Assembly: GCA_910576925.1 (NCBI GenBank)
Contig: CAJTKB010000011.1
Coordinates: 1 to 31,242 of the forward strand
From: an uncultured Bacilli bacterium
Lineage (GTDB): Bacteria > Bacillota_I > Bacilli_A > RF39 > UBA660
DNA length: 31,242 nt
Reading direction: 5' to 3'
The position numbers were made by a program, and so were the translations under genes. The notes beneath the pieces are model-generated. The model saw only the letters and a list, made by a program, of their open reading frames with translations. It made no database searches and was not told where the DNA came from. This document shows positions 15,498 through 23,519 of the stretch, piece after piece (within the stretch, counting starts at the first letter, position 1; the number at the start of each line of letters is the position of its first letter).

Positions 15498-16172
15498 CTA
15501 CACAAGTTCAAATATATAAATCGTCTGTGTATAATCATCATCTTTAGTACAAGTAATTAAAGTAAGACCATTTATTTGATAATTCGGTCTATGAATAGCA
15601 ATAACCCCAACTTTTGGTTGTACTTCTATCTTAACTAATTTGTATTTATATTTAGTTCCTTTATATGTTACATAAGCGAAATCTCCCAACTTAAGTTTAT
15701 ATAAATAAGCAAAAAATGATATATATGCATCTCCTGAATGAGCCAGTAAAATAAAGTTACCATTAACAACATCTGGATAATCAGCATCATACGAAACTGC
15801 AACATTATAACTAATATCATTATACTTAGATTCTTTACTTAAAAAGCCTCTTTTTAATCTTATCTTAGGAATTTCTAAATAGCCTATATAATCATATTTA
15901 TTTTTAACACTACTGTTAGAATTAGTACTATTAGATGTATTGCTATCTGGAGGAATCTCAGTAGCGGATTCTCCTAAATTAGTTACCTCATTAGCATCTG
16001 TTACTTTATCTACAGAGTTATTATTATCTAAAAAGCTCAAACGAATCATTTCAAATACTTCTTCTTTCAATGCCTGCAAATGTCCCATAGATAGTACTAT
16101 AATCCCAACGAATATAAGTAAAGAGCCAAAGATGAGAATTTGACTCTTTTTAACTTTAATGTCCTTTTTCAT
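15498..16172 (-). CDS. Sortase-family protein lacking the canonical arginine
   Basis: 224 residues: N-terminal membrane anchor (~11-30), a Ser/Asn-rich stalk (~50-92), then a sortase beta-barrel domain. IGYLEIPKIRL, LLAHSGDA with catalytic His145 and TLITC with catalytic Cys208 are clear. The arginine that normally follows the Cys by about 8-10 residues, at the start of the last strand, is absent: the protein ends TCTKDDDYTQTIYIFELV, with Gln/Thr at that position. The start overlaps the adhesin stop (TAATG), so the adhesin is the obvious substrate. Sortases join a surface protein to a pilin or to peptidoglycan. It may be a class D/E-like variant, or impaired. Confidence 0.85.
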   Translation of the reverse strand: MKKDIKVKKSQILIFGSLLIFVGIIVLSMGHLQALKEEVFEMIRLSFLDNNNSVDKVTDANEVTNLGESATEIPPDSNTSNSTNSNSSVKNKYDYIGYLEIPKIRLKRGFLSKESKYNDISYNVAVSYDADYPDVVNGNFILLAHSGDAYISFFAYLYKLKLGDFAYVTYKGTKYKYKLVKIEVQPKVGVIAIHRPNYQINGLTLITCTKDDDYTQTIYIFELV

Positions 16173-17623
16173 TATTTATTCTTCTTTGGTCTAGTAGTAG
16201 CATATATAACTCCTACTCCAATAACTAAAATCATTGCACCAATTATATATAAATAAACAGGAATATTGGCAGCTGTCGAAGGAGTTTCAGTAAGTGGAGT
16301 ATTTTTCATCTCAACTTTTGTAATTGTACCACCTTCGTTAACCGTAAATGGAACTGACTCCTTATTTAACTCATATCCATTAGGAGAAGTGATTTCAGTA
16401 AGCGTATAATTACCTGGTTTTAATGTTACATAATGTTTATTTCCATCAGTTACCCAACGAGCAACTTCAGCACCAGTTGAATCAGTTATTGCAAGTTCTG
16501 CTCCAGGAACAGGCTTTCCATTAGTAATGTCAGATTTAGTTATTTCAACCAAAGTTATCTTTAAAGATGATGAAATATTTGTTGTTGTAGTTGTTATAGT
16601 TGCGATAATTGGTCTTTGTTCATTTGGTCCACTAGATGGAGTATATTCATAAACTACATCTTTTTGAATAGAAGCTACAATAGATAGATTTAAATTTAAA
16701 TCATTAAGTGTTACAAGTTTATCAAGAGGAATTCTAACCTTAAACTTAACATTACTATCAAAAGTAGAAACGGCATTTCCTGAAGGATCAACTATAAAAG
16801 CACCACTATTATTATCTCCTGCAATCGATACAGTATAACTTTTAAATTTACTAGAATTATTACTGTTAACGGCGATTTCACTACTTTCTAAATATTTACC
16901 ATTATCAATAATTTTATAAGTAATATTATCTGTATTTACTGATATAGTAGGAGCGATTTGCTCTTGTGAATTATATTTAATCGCATCATTTGTAAGAGAA
17001 ACAACCGCTCTAGCACCATTATCCCCACTATTATACAATAAATCAATTTTAGCTGTAGAAGCTTGAGTCAATTGTGTATTTCCGTTACTGTCTTTAACAC
17101 CCATTTTATCTAAGTAATACCAAATAGCATACTGAGTAACATATTTTTTACATTTACTATCTGTACCACAAAATGCAGTATATGAAGAAGAAGGATTAGC
17201 AGGATATGAATTATTTAATATAAAAGCAAGACCAGGAGCATATGATTTTGACATTTCCTTTGGATTAACATAAGAATCTGTTCCAGAAATACCAACTTGT
17301 CCTTCAATACAATACATATCATATGTATTAGTGCCATCAGTTGCTTTAAAATCAAATGTTAATGGTAAATCTCTATCATTTCCCATATAAAACCAAATAT
17401 TATTAGATCCTACTCCACCAGCATTAGATAATAAAGTACCATTAAATGTTAATCTACTAGGAGGCGCATTATTATCAACAGCATAACTAACTCCCAAATT
17501 ATCAACTGCTAAAAACATAGTATACAAAAAACAACAAACAGTAACAGCGAGAACTAAACTAGCACTAGTGTGCTTGTCTAACTTTCCTCTTTTTTTATAA
17601 TTTTGCTCATCTTTAGAACTCAT
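16172..17623 (-). CDS. Thioester-domain / Cna-B surface adhesin with sorting signal
   Basis: 483 residues from the ATG at 17623. A GTG at 17632 lies inside the AAGGTG ribosome binding site and is unlikely. Signal segment ~20-47. The N-terminal domain carries both thioester-domain signatures, YCIE (Cys105) and TQYAIW (Gln164), whose side chains form an internal Cys-Gln thioester that bonds host surfaces covalently; a second Cys pair (FCGTDSKC) may be a disulfide. A middle beta region (~225-360) is followed by a SpaA/Cna-B domain (~362-445; GAELAITDSTG, YTLTEITSPNGYEL). The C-terminus has TPSTA, a hydrophobic helix and TRPKKNK, an atypical LPxTG-like signal. It heads the operon with the sortase. 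Confidence 0.85.
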   Translation of the reverse strand: MSSKDEQNYKKRGKLDKHTSASLVLAVTVCCFLYTMFLAVDNLGVSYAVDNNAPPSRLTFNGTLLSNAGGVGSNNIWFYMGNDRDLPLTFDFKATDGTNTYDMYCIEGQVGISGTDSYVNPKEMSKSYAPGLAFILNNSYPANPSSSYTAFCGTDSKCKKYVTQYAIWYYLDKMGVKDSNGNTQLTQASTAKIDLLYNSGDNGARAVVSLTNDAIKYNSQEQIAPTISVNTDNITYKIIDNGKYLESSEIAVNSNNSSKFKSYTVSIAGDNNSGAFIVDPSGNAVSTFDSNVKFKVRIPLDKLVTLNDLNLNLSIVASIQKDVVYEYTPSSGPNEQRPIIATITTTTTNISSSLKITLVEITKSDITNGKPVPGAELAITDSTGAEVARWVTDGNKHYVTLKPGNYTLTEITSPNGYELNKESVPFTVNEGGTITKVEMKNTPLTETPSTAANIPVYLYIIGAMILVIGVGVIYATTRPKKNK

Positions 17624-17658
17624 TATCTTCACCTTACCTTAGTATATATTATATATAC

Positions 17659-17686
17659 AGTATAGCATAAAAAAAAATAAAGTAAA
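17659..17686 (-). promoter_or_regulatory. Promoter of the adhesin-sortase operon
   Basis: Minus strand TTTACT (17686-17681), a 16-bp spacer and TATACT (17664-17659) with TG upstream (TGCTATACT). It lies just after the pdp stop and about 35 bp before the adhesin start. Confidence 0.5.
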
Positions 17687-17705
17687 ATAAATTTTAACAT
17701 TTTTA

Positions 17706-18929
17706 TTACTCTATTTCAAAAATATCATCATCTACAAAAAACTTATTAGTATCATTAATATATAGAGTCATAAGTAAATCTCCTTTTTCTATCTTATCAC
17801 CTATATTTTTATTCAAAACTATCCCTACACTATAATCAATTTCATCAGTATTACTTTCTCTTCCAGCACCCAGAGATAAACTAAGTTTACCAATACCTAA
17901 AGCATCAATTTTTTTAATTATACCTCTTTTTTTACTATAGACAGGATATGTATTAGAACTTACAACAATTGAATCAATATTTCCACCTTGATTAGTAACT
18001 ATCTCACAAAACTTGTTATATGCTTTTCCACTTTTTAAAACCTCATCAACTAAGATATTTGCTTCATCCATACTAGTATTAAGTGCCATACTAACCATTT
18101 TACTAGAAAGTTTTACACATAACTCATAAAATGTTCCTTCATTATTTCCTTTTAATACAGAAAGAGCTTCTATTACTTCTAGACTATTACCGATGCACTC
18201 TCCTAAAGGTACATTCATATCTGATATAAAATACTCTACTTCTCTATTATACTTTTTTCCTATAGCAACCATTAATTCACCAAGTTCCTCAGCTTCCCTA
18301 TAACTAGAAACTAAAGCTCCATTTCCATATTTAACATCAAGTAAAATTTTATCTGCACCAAAAGCAAGCTTCTTACTCATAATACTAACAGCAATTAAAG
18401 GAATAGAATTAGTTGTTCCTGTCACATCACGAAGTGCATATATGATCTTATCAAGTGGTACTAAGTTTGCCGTTTGTCCCGTTATAACAGCACCAATTTT
18501 TTTAACAGAATCTCTAATTTCATCATTACTAAGATTTACTCTAAACCCACCAATAGATTCTAGCTTATCGATAGTACCTCCAGTATATCCAAGTCCTCTA
18601 CCACTCATTTTAATAACAGGAATACCCAAACTTGCCACTATTGGCACAATTACCAATGTAGTCTTATCCCCAATTCCTCCAGTAGAATGCTTATCTATCT
18701 TTACACCATCTATATCACTAAAATCAAGTACTTCACCGCTTTTTATAAAAATATCTACAAGATTAAAAACTTCCTCTTGATCCATTCCATTTATACAAAT
18801 AGCCATCAATAAACTACTCATTTGATAGTCTTTAACTTCTTTATTAAGATATCCATTAAAAATAAATTCTAGTTCACCTCTTGTTAGAGAATAACCTAAT
18901 CTTTTTTTATCTAAAATTTCTTTTATCAT
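17706..18929 (-). CDS. pdp: Pyrimidine-nucleoside phosphorylase
   Basis: 407 residues, slightly shorter than the usual ~430. It phosphorolyses thymidine, deoxyuridine and uridine in salvage and catabolism. Visible are the N-terminal helical domain with DYQMSSLLMAI, the phosphate-binding KHSTGGIGDKT (80-90), SGRGLGYTGGT (109-119), YALRDVTGTTNSIPLIAVSIMSKK with the substrate-contacting Arg, Ser and Lys, and the C-terminal LSLGAGRE...DYSVGIVL barrel-sandwich region. A potassium-site region DVKYGNGALV is present, differing from the common DVKTGAGAFM. AGAGGG precedes the ATG. No deoxyribose pathway genes are adjacent. Confidence 0.9.
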   Translation of the reverse strand: MIKEILDKKRLGYSLTRGELEFIFNGYLNKEVKDYQMSSLLMAICINGMDQEEVFNLVDIFIKSGEVLDFSDIDGVKIDKHSTGGIGDKTTLVIVPIVASLGIPVIKMSGRGLGYTGGTIDKLESIGGFRVNLSNDEIRDSVKKIGAVITGQTANLVPLDKIIYALRDVTGTTNSIPLIAVSIMSKKLAFGADKILLDVKYGNGALVSSYREAEELGELMVAIGKKYNREVEYFISDMNVPLGECIGNSLEVIEALSVLKGNNEGTFYELCVKLSSKMVSMALNTSMDEANILVDEVLKSGKAYNKFCEIVTNQGGNIDSIVVSSNTYPVYSKKRGIIKKIDALGIGKLSLSLGAGRESNTDEIDYSVGIVLNKNIGDKIEKGDLLMTLYINDTNKFFVDDDIFEIE

Positions 18930-18966
18930 AAAATCCCTCTTTATTATTTACTTAATAATAGAATAT

Positions 18967-19018
18967 CAAAAAAAATAAAAAAAGACTATACCCTAATAAT
19001 ATTTTATAGATATAGTCT
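18967..19018 (-). terminator. Terminator overlapping the XRE gene stop codon
   Basis: AGACTATA / TATAGTCT stem (19018-19011 with 18990-18983 on the minus strand) with a 20-nt loop, followed by T7 and T8 runs. The TAG stop (19019-19017) enters the stem. Confidence 0.65.
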
Positions 19019-19373
19019 AAAATAACTTTTTATTAATCAACTCAGCACACCTTTTAGGATTTTCAATAATCTTTTCGTGTAGTTTAGGATAACGTCTAAC
19101 TTCATTGATAAAATCTATCTCTTCTTTTGCCATATACATCCCATAACTACTTCCATCATCTTCTGCTACTTCAAAGTAATCATTTCCAACTAAATAATCA
19201 AAACTAACATTCAAGATACTAGCTAACTTATGAAAATTATCAACTGTAGGTATTCTTTTTCCATTTTCGTAATAACTGATTGCCGACTTTGAAACATTAA
19301 GTTTTTTAGCTAGTTCTTCTTGAGTTAAACCGTTTTCTTCTCTAAGATTTTTTATCCTATTACCAAGTAGCAT
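19017..19373 (-). CDS. XRE-family transcriptional regulator
   Basis: 118 residues. Residues ~6-60 form a classic helix-turn-helix: IKNLREENGLTQEELAKKL, then NVSKSAISYYENGKRIPTVD. The C-terminal half is a short acidic and helical region of unknown ligand or dimer function. It lies 83 bp downstream of ssb. Its upstream region holds two palindromes (19411-19421 and 19433-19447) around a TATAAT at 19404-19399, suggesting autoregulation. It is a general small cytoplasmic repressor type; target genes beyond itself and possibly ssb cannot be read from sequence. Confidence 0.85.
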   Translation of the reverse strand: MLLGNRIKNLREENGLTQEELAKKLNVSKSAISYYENGKRIPTVDNFHKLASILNVSFDYLVGNDYFEVAEDDGSSYGMYMAKEEIDFINEVRRYPKLHEKIIENPKRCAELINKKLF

Positions 19374-19410
19374 AAAATCACACCATTTCTTAAAATTAAT
19401 TATAGAAATT

Positions 19411-19447
19411 ACTAATTTAGTTTTGTTGAAAGTTAACTAATAGTTAA
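19411..19447. promoter_or_regulatory. Two palindromes in the XRE promoter (candidate operators)
   Basis: ACTAATTTAGT (19411-19421, perfect 5-1-5) lies between the -10 (19399-19404, TATAAT on minus) and the expected -35. TTAACTAATAGTTAA (19433-19447, perfect 7-1-7) lies just upstream. Both share ACTA/TAGT half-sites, which is the geometry expected for a repressor acting on its own promoter. Confidence 0.45.
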
Positions 19448-19456
19448 TGTTTTTTA

Positions 19457-19795
19457 CTACCCTACTGCTTCATTTTCTTTCTTTCCAGATAAAAAGGTTA
19501 CTTTTTCAACTATTATTTGCATATCATTTCTCTTAGAATCATTTTCTTCTATTAGTTTGGATTGAACACGTCCCTTTATACCAACAATATCTCCTTTTTT
19601 ACAATATGTTGAAGTATTAATAGCAGCACTATCCCAAAGAGTACAATTAAGAAAATCTGTATCGTAAAGTCCTTCACTATTTTTAAAACTCCTAGGTACT
19701 GCTAAACTAAGAGTTGCAACCTTTTTACCAGATTCACTCTCATTTACTTGAATATCACGAACTAAGCGACCAACAAGTACAATCTGATTAAGCAT
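19457..19795 (-). CDS. ssb: Short single-stranded DNA-binding protein
   Basis: 112 residues from the ATG at 19795, chosen over an upstream in-frame ATG at 19846 because GGAAAGGAGG stands just before it and the OB-fold start LNQIVLVGRLVRD begins there. The OB domain spans nearly the whole protein (TLSLAVPR, FLNCTLWDSAA, GDIVGIKGRVQSK). The Gly/Gln-rich linker and the acidic DDxxPF-type tip that recruits partner proteins are missing; it ends KKENEAVG. It is therefore closer to the competence or paralogue type (SsbB-like) than to the essential replication SSB, or it is a lineage-reduced form. XRE lies downstream. Confidence 0.85.
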   Translation of the reverse strand: MLNQIVLVGRLVRDIQVNESESGKKVATLSLAVPRSFKNSEGLYDTDFLNCTLWDSAAINTSTYCKKGDIVGIKGRVQSKLIEENDSKRNDMQIIVEKVTFLSGKKENEAVG

Positions 19796-19838
19796 AATTA
19801 CCTCCTTTCCGAAGAAATATATTAATACTTTAAAATAA

Positions 19839-19852
19839 TTAGTCAAAACTAA
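19839..19852. promoter_or_regulatory. Inverted repeat upstream of ssb
   Basis: TTAGT-CAAA-ACTAA reuses the half-sites seen at the XRE promoter, in opposite orientation and with a 4-bp centre. On the minus strand it overlaps a TTGACT that could be the ssb -35. It may let the XRE protein control ssb. Confidence 0.35.
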
Positions 19853-19881
19853 AAATTTACATAATGATTAAAAAAATAAAC

Positions 19882-19911
19882 AAAAAAAATAGATTTAATA
19901 TAGTAAATCTA
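19882..19911 (-). terminator. Terminator of the suf operon
   Basis: Minus strand AGATTTA (19910-19904) and TAAATCT (19897-19891) form a 7-bp stem followed by A and T8. It lies 28 bp after the sufB stop. Confidence 0.7.
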
Positions 19912-19938
19912 CAAATTTAAATATAATTAACCTCTAAC

Positions 19939-21252
19939 TTACAAATTTCTTTTTATTAATTGATTAAGCTCAACAGCATATTCCATAGGAAGTTCTTGTC
20001 TAAATTTATCTAAAAATCCTAAAACTATTAATTCAGTTGCTCTATCTTCATTTATTCCTCTACTCATCATATAAAATAAGATATCATCATTTATTTTAGC
20101 AACAGTTGCCTCGTGTTCAATATTACTACTTTCATTAAAACAAGAGTTAACTGGGATTGTATCACTTTTGGAATCATTATCTAAAATCAGAGTATCACAT
20201 TTTACCATTGAAGAACTATCTATTGCTTTAGGACTAATTAAGACTTTACCACGATAAGTAGAATTTCCACCGTTTTGACTTATACTTTTAGAAATGATAT
20301 TACTATGTGTATTTCTACCTAAATGTATCATTCTAGCTCCACTATCCTGCTCTTGTTTCCCCTTTGCCACACTAATAGTTATACAAACACCACTAGAATT
20401 ATCTCCTTTAAGTACACAACAAGGATATTTCATAGTTTTATATGAACCAATATTTCCATCAATCCATTCCATTACTCCATTAGTATCAACTACTGCTCGT
20501 TTTGTAACTAAATTATAAACATTATTAGCCCAATTTTGAATAGTAGAATAACGACATTTACTATTTTTTCCAACATAAATTTCAACTACAGCAGCGTGTA
20601 AACTTGACTCACTATAACTTGGTGCTGTACATCCTTCAACATAATGCAAATTACTATTATCATCAACTATTATTAGTGTTCTTTCAAATTGCCCCATATT
20701 ACGGCTATTAATTCTAAAATAACTCTGAAGAGGTCTATCAAGGGTTGTATTAGGTGGTATATATATAAAACTTCCTCCACTAAATACAGCTGAATTTAAA
20801 GCCGCAAATTTATTGTCACAATTAGAAACAATAGTAGAAAAATATTTTTTAACAATATCTGGATACTTTTTTATAGCTTCGTCTATTGATGTAAATATAA
20901 CTTTTTTATCATTTAATTCCTTGATCATATTATGATATATTACTTCACTCTCGTACTGTACTCCTATACCATCAAGATATTCCTCACTTGAAATTACTCC
21001 AAGTAAATCAAACTCATCTCTAATAGGCCTTAAAATATCATTCCAATTATCCTTTATTTTATCATCTATTCTATCATTTTTATAATAAATTATATCATCA
21101 AAATTAAGGTTAATTTGAGGACCAAAAGTGGGCATCTCTAATTCTAAAAATTTTTGGTAGCTTTTAAGCCTAAAATCAAGTACCCAATCGGCTTCTCCTT
21201 TAGCTTTAGAAATTAAAGTAATATTATCTTCATTTAATCCAATAACTTCCAT
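19939..21252 (-). CDS. sufB: SufB, Fe-S cluster scaffold subunit
   Basis: 437 residues, slightly shorter than typical. It is the scaffold of the SufBCD complex on which Fe-S clusters are assembled from SufS/SufU sulfur, in the cytoplasm. Signatures include SGGSFIYIPPNTTLDRPLQS, FERTLIIVDDNSNLHYVEGC, VKCDTLILDNDSKSDTIP and NIEHEATVAKINDDILFYMM. The Firmicute form usually reads P-Y-N-E before the EHEA block; here it is PVNSCFNESS, with an extra Cys. Its ATG overlaps the sufU stop (TAATG). It is the last gene of sufC-D-S-U-B, followed by a terminator. Confidence 0.95.
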   Translation of the reverse strand: MEVIGLNEDNITLISKAKGEADWVLDFRLKSYQKFLELEMPTFGPQINLNFDDIIYYKNDRIDDKIKDNWNDILRPIRDEFDLLGVISSEEYLDGIGVQYESEVIYHNMIKELNDKKVIFTSIDEAIKKYPDIVKKYFSTIVSNCDNKFAALNSAVFSGGSFIYIPPNTTLDRPLQSYFRINSRNMGQFERTLIIVDDNSNLHYVEGCTAPSYSESSLHAAVVEIYVGKNSKCRYSTIQNWANNVYNLVTKRAVVDTNGVMEWIDGNIGSYKTMKYPCCVLKGDNSSGVCITISVAKGKQEQDSGARMIHLGRNTHSNIISKSISQNGGNSTYRGKVLISPKAIDSSSMVKCDTLILDNDSKSDTIPVNSCFNESSNIEHEATVAKINDDILFYMMSRGINEDRATELIVLGFLDKFRQELPMEYAVELNQLIKRNL

Positions 21253-21692
21253 TATACTTCATCCAATCTATTAAGCATCTTACAAATAGCATTATAAGGA
21301 AGAAGGGCACATTTTATTCTATTAGGTTGACGAGATACATCACTATAAACATTTAACTCACCTAAAAGATTTGAGTCATATTCTATCTCTTCTAACATAT
21401 TCTTATAGTTTTTCAAAATTTTGCGTGCTTCTTCAACTCTTTTTCCCACTAAACTTCTAATCATAATAGAAGTCGCACTAGTACTAATAGCACAAGCTTC
21501 TCCATCAAATCTAATATCTTCTATTACTCCATCATTTACTCTTAACTGCATATCAATATTATCAATACAAGATTCATTATTAGTATTTTCCATTATATAA
21601 TTACTATCATCAACTAATCCTTTATTCATTGGATTTTGATAATTATCTAAAATAATTTCTCTTCTTAATTCTTTATCTTCTACTATATTCAT
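21252..21692 (-). CDS. sufU: SufU, zinc-dependent sulfur transfer protein
   Basis: 146 residues. It takes persulfide sulfur from SufS and passes it to the SufBCD scaffold; in Bacillus its three cysteines and an Asp bind zinc. All four ligands are visible: SCID (Cys42, Asp44), GEACAISTSATS (Cys67) and RIKCALLPY (Cys128). The common NPxCGD has become NESCID, but the ligands remain. AGAGGAA precedes the ATG, and its stop overlaps sufB. An IscU scaffold role is less likely given the suf context and the SufU-type insert between the second and third Cys. Confidence 0.93.
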   Translation of the reverse strand: MNIVEDKELRREIILDNYQNPMNKGLVDDSNYIMENTNNESCIDNIDMQLRVNDGVIEDIRFDGEACAISTSATSIMIRSLVGKRVEEARKILKNYKNMLEEIEYDSNLLGELNVYSDVSRQPNRIKCALLPYNAICKMLNRLDEV

Positions 21693-21706
21693 AACAATTC
21701 CTCTTT

Positions 21707-22903
21707 CTATAAAATAACTTTAAATATATCCTTACTCTCCTTAAGTGCCTTAACTAATCTATCAACATCTTCTTTTGTATTATAAAGATACATACTAGCT
21801 CTACAAGTATTTTTAATTTTTAAATCATCTTTAAGCATCTTAGTACAATGATTTCCTGCTCTAACACAAATATTATAATGATTTAAGTAAACGGCTGTAT
21901 CTTGACTAAATACGTGATCTAAATTAAATATAACTATTCCACTCTTACTGTTTTTATTATATAAAATAACATTATCTATATTTTCTATCTGCTCTATCAA
22001 ATATTTTTTTAAACTAAGTTCGTATTGATGAATATTTTCTACTCCAATATTTTCAATATATTTTATCGCTTCTCCAAGACCTATTACTTCAGCAATAGGA
22101 GGTGTTCCAGCTTCAAACTTACTAGGTGGATTTTTTAGTTCAAAACTTCCATCTTCTTCAAAAAACTGGTTCATTCCACCCCCATACTCTAAAGGCTTCA
22201 TTTTACAAAGTAAATCGTATTTACCATATAAAACTCCAACACCAGTAGGTCCCATCATCTTATGACCTGAAAAAGCCATAAAACTAATATTACTATTAAC
22301 TACATTTATAGGAATATGACTAACTGCTTGACTAGCATCAACTACCAAATATATATTTTTTTCTTGACATAACTTTCCAATATTATCTACATCTCTAATA
22401 TCTCCAACAACATTACTAATATGACTAACTGCAATAACTTTGGTTTTATTAGTAATAGATTTTTTTATATTATCAACAGTAAGCTCCAAGTTATCATCAA
22501 GTATTACATTTTTTACTTTTATTTTAAGTTCCTTCTGCAAAACAAACCAAGGAAGCACATTGCTGGCGTGTTCTCCCTTATTAATTAAAACCTCGTCTCC
22601 CTCTTTTAATATATTTTTAAAAAAACCAAATATAATCATATTAAGAGCTTCTGTACTACCTTTAGTAAAGACTATCTCATCACTATTACTAGCACCAATA
22701 AAGTCTTTAACTATATCTCGAACACCATCATATTCTTTATTAGTTTTTATCGCTAAACTATACTCTCCTCTGTGAATATTAGAAGTATAATTACTATAAT
22801 AATCTACCATCTTTTCGATCACACATTTAGGTTTTAAAGTAGTTGCACCATTATCAAAATATACAATATCTTGATTTAAGACAGGAAAATCCTCTCTATT
22901 CAT
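21707..22903 (-). CDS. sufS: SufS cysteine desulfurase
   Basis: 398 residues, a class V aminotransferase-fold PLP enzyme that converts cysteine to alanine and enzyme persulfide. Visible are YFDNGATTLKP, TKGSTEALN, the PLP-binding FSGHKMMGPTG (Lys215), the FEAGTPPI block and the active-site Cys353 in RAGNHCTKML. The usual RAGHHC has one His replaced by Asn. AGGAGGG precedes the ATG, and sufU follows after 14 bp. Group II (SufS) assignment rests on the RAGxHC motif and operon position. Confidence 0.95.
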   Translation of the reverse strand: MNREDFPVLNQDIVYFDNGATTLKPKCVIEKMVDYYSNYTSNIHRGEYSLAIKTNKEYDGVRDIVKDFIGASNSDEIVFTKGSTEALNMIIFGFFKNILKEGDEVLINKGEHASNVLPWFVLQKELKIKVKNVILDDNLELTVDNIKKSITNKTKVIAVSHISNVVGDIRDVDNIGKLCQEKNIYLVVDASQAVSHIPINVVNSNISFMAFSGHKMMGPTGVGVLYGKYDLLCKMKPLEYGGGMNQFFEEDGSFELKNPPSKFEAGTPPIAEVIGLGEAIKYIENIGVENIHQYELSLKKYLIEQIENIDNVILYNKNSKSGIVIFNLDHVFSQDTAVYLNHYNICVRAGNHCTKMLKDDLKIKNTCRASMYLYNTKEDVDRLVKALKESKDIFKVIL

Positions 22904-22913
22904 TATATCCCTC

Positions 22914-23519
22914 CTATAATTTACAAATTTCTTCTAGAAATTCTTTTATATTATTAGAATTTTTATCTAAAGTACTATTTTGTATTAAAAAGGCTTTAAG
23001 TAATAACTGATAGGACTGTTTATCACTAAGACCTCTACTTTTTAAATAAAATATTTTATCCATATCAAATTTTCCAATATATGCTGAATGTCTTGAAGAG
23101 GTATCATAATTATCAATCAATAAATTAGGACAAATTGTACTTTTGCCATTTCTAAGATTTATAATCTGATTTTCTTGATTACAAATAGAACCATGCATAT
23201 CTTTTTTTACAATACCATTTATTAAAAAATCTAATTTTTTATCATTAACATTAACACCGTGATTATATATATTACTAACAGTATCACATTTATTATGAAA
23301 AATATTAATATTAACTTTATGGTTATCATAATTAATATTACTACAATGATATTCAATACTTGCACCACTAGCATTTAATGTTATATTAACATCTACATCC
23401 TTATCTATAATATAATGATATATTATTACATCACACTTCTGATTGATTTCTAAATTCAAATCTTCTTGATAAATATTAAAAATACTACTCTTCTCTATTA
23501 GTTTATTCATTAGAATCAT
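22914..23519 (-). CDS. sufD: SufD, reduced form
   Basis: 201 residues, about half the length of typical SufD (~430). It retains the C-terminal core: a beta-helix region and SRHSAYIGKFDMDKIFYLKS-RGL followed by the helical end that contacts SufC. The N-terminal domain is almost wholly missing. It is the stabilising partner of SufB in SufBCD. The ATG at 23519 is supported by AGGA upstream and overlaps the 3' end of sufC by 17 bp; an internal ATG at 23510 is less well spaced. It is intact, not frameshifted, and its position is the normal one for sufD. Confidence 0.88.
   Translation of the reverse strand: MILMNKLIEKSSIFNIYQEDLNLEINQKCDVIIYHYIIDKDVDVNITLNASGASIEYHCSNINYDNHKVNINIFHNKCDTVSNIYNHGVNVNDKKLDFLINGIVKKDMHGSICNQENQIINLRNGKSTICPNLLIDNYDTSSRHSAYIGKFDMDKIFYLKSRGLSDKQSYQLLLKAFLIQNSTLDKNSNNIKEFLEEICKL

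Noticed and set aside
18442..18780. Plus-strand ORF of 112 codons opposite pdp
   Set aside because: Covers the conserved phosphate-binding part of pdp; Ser/Pro/Leu/Ile-rich shadow without RBS.
22440..22775. Plus-strand ORF of 111 codons opposite sufS
   Set aside because: Fully inside sufS and without a ribosome binding site; the same applies to those at 20294-20518, 23912-24112 and 15940-16143.
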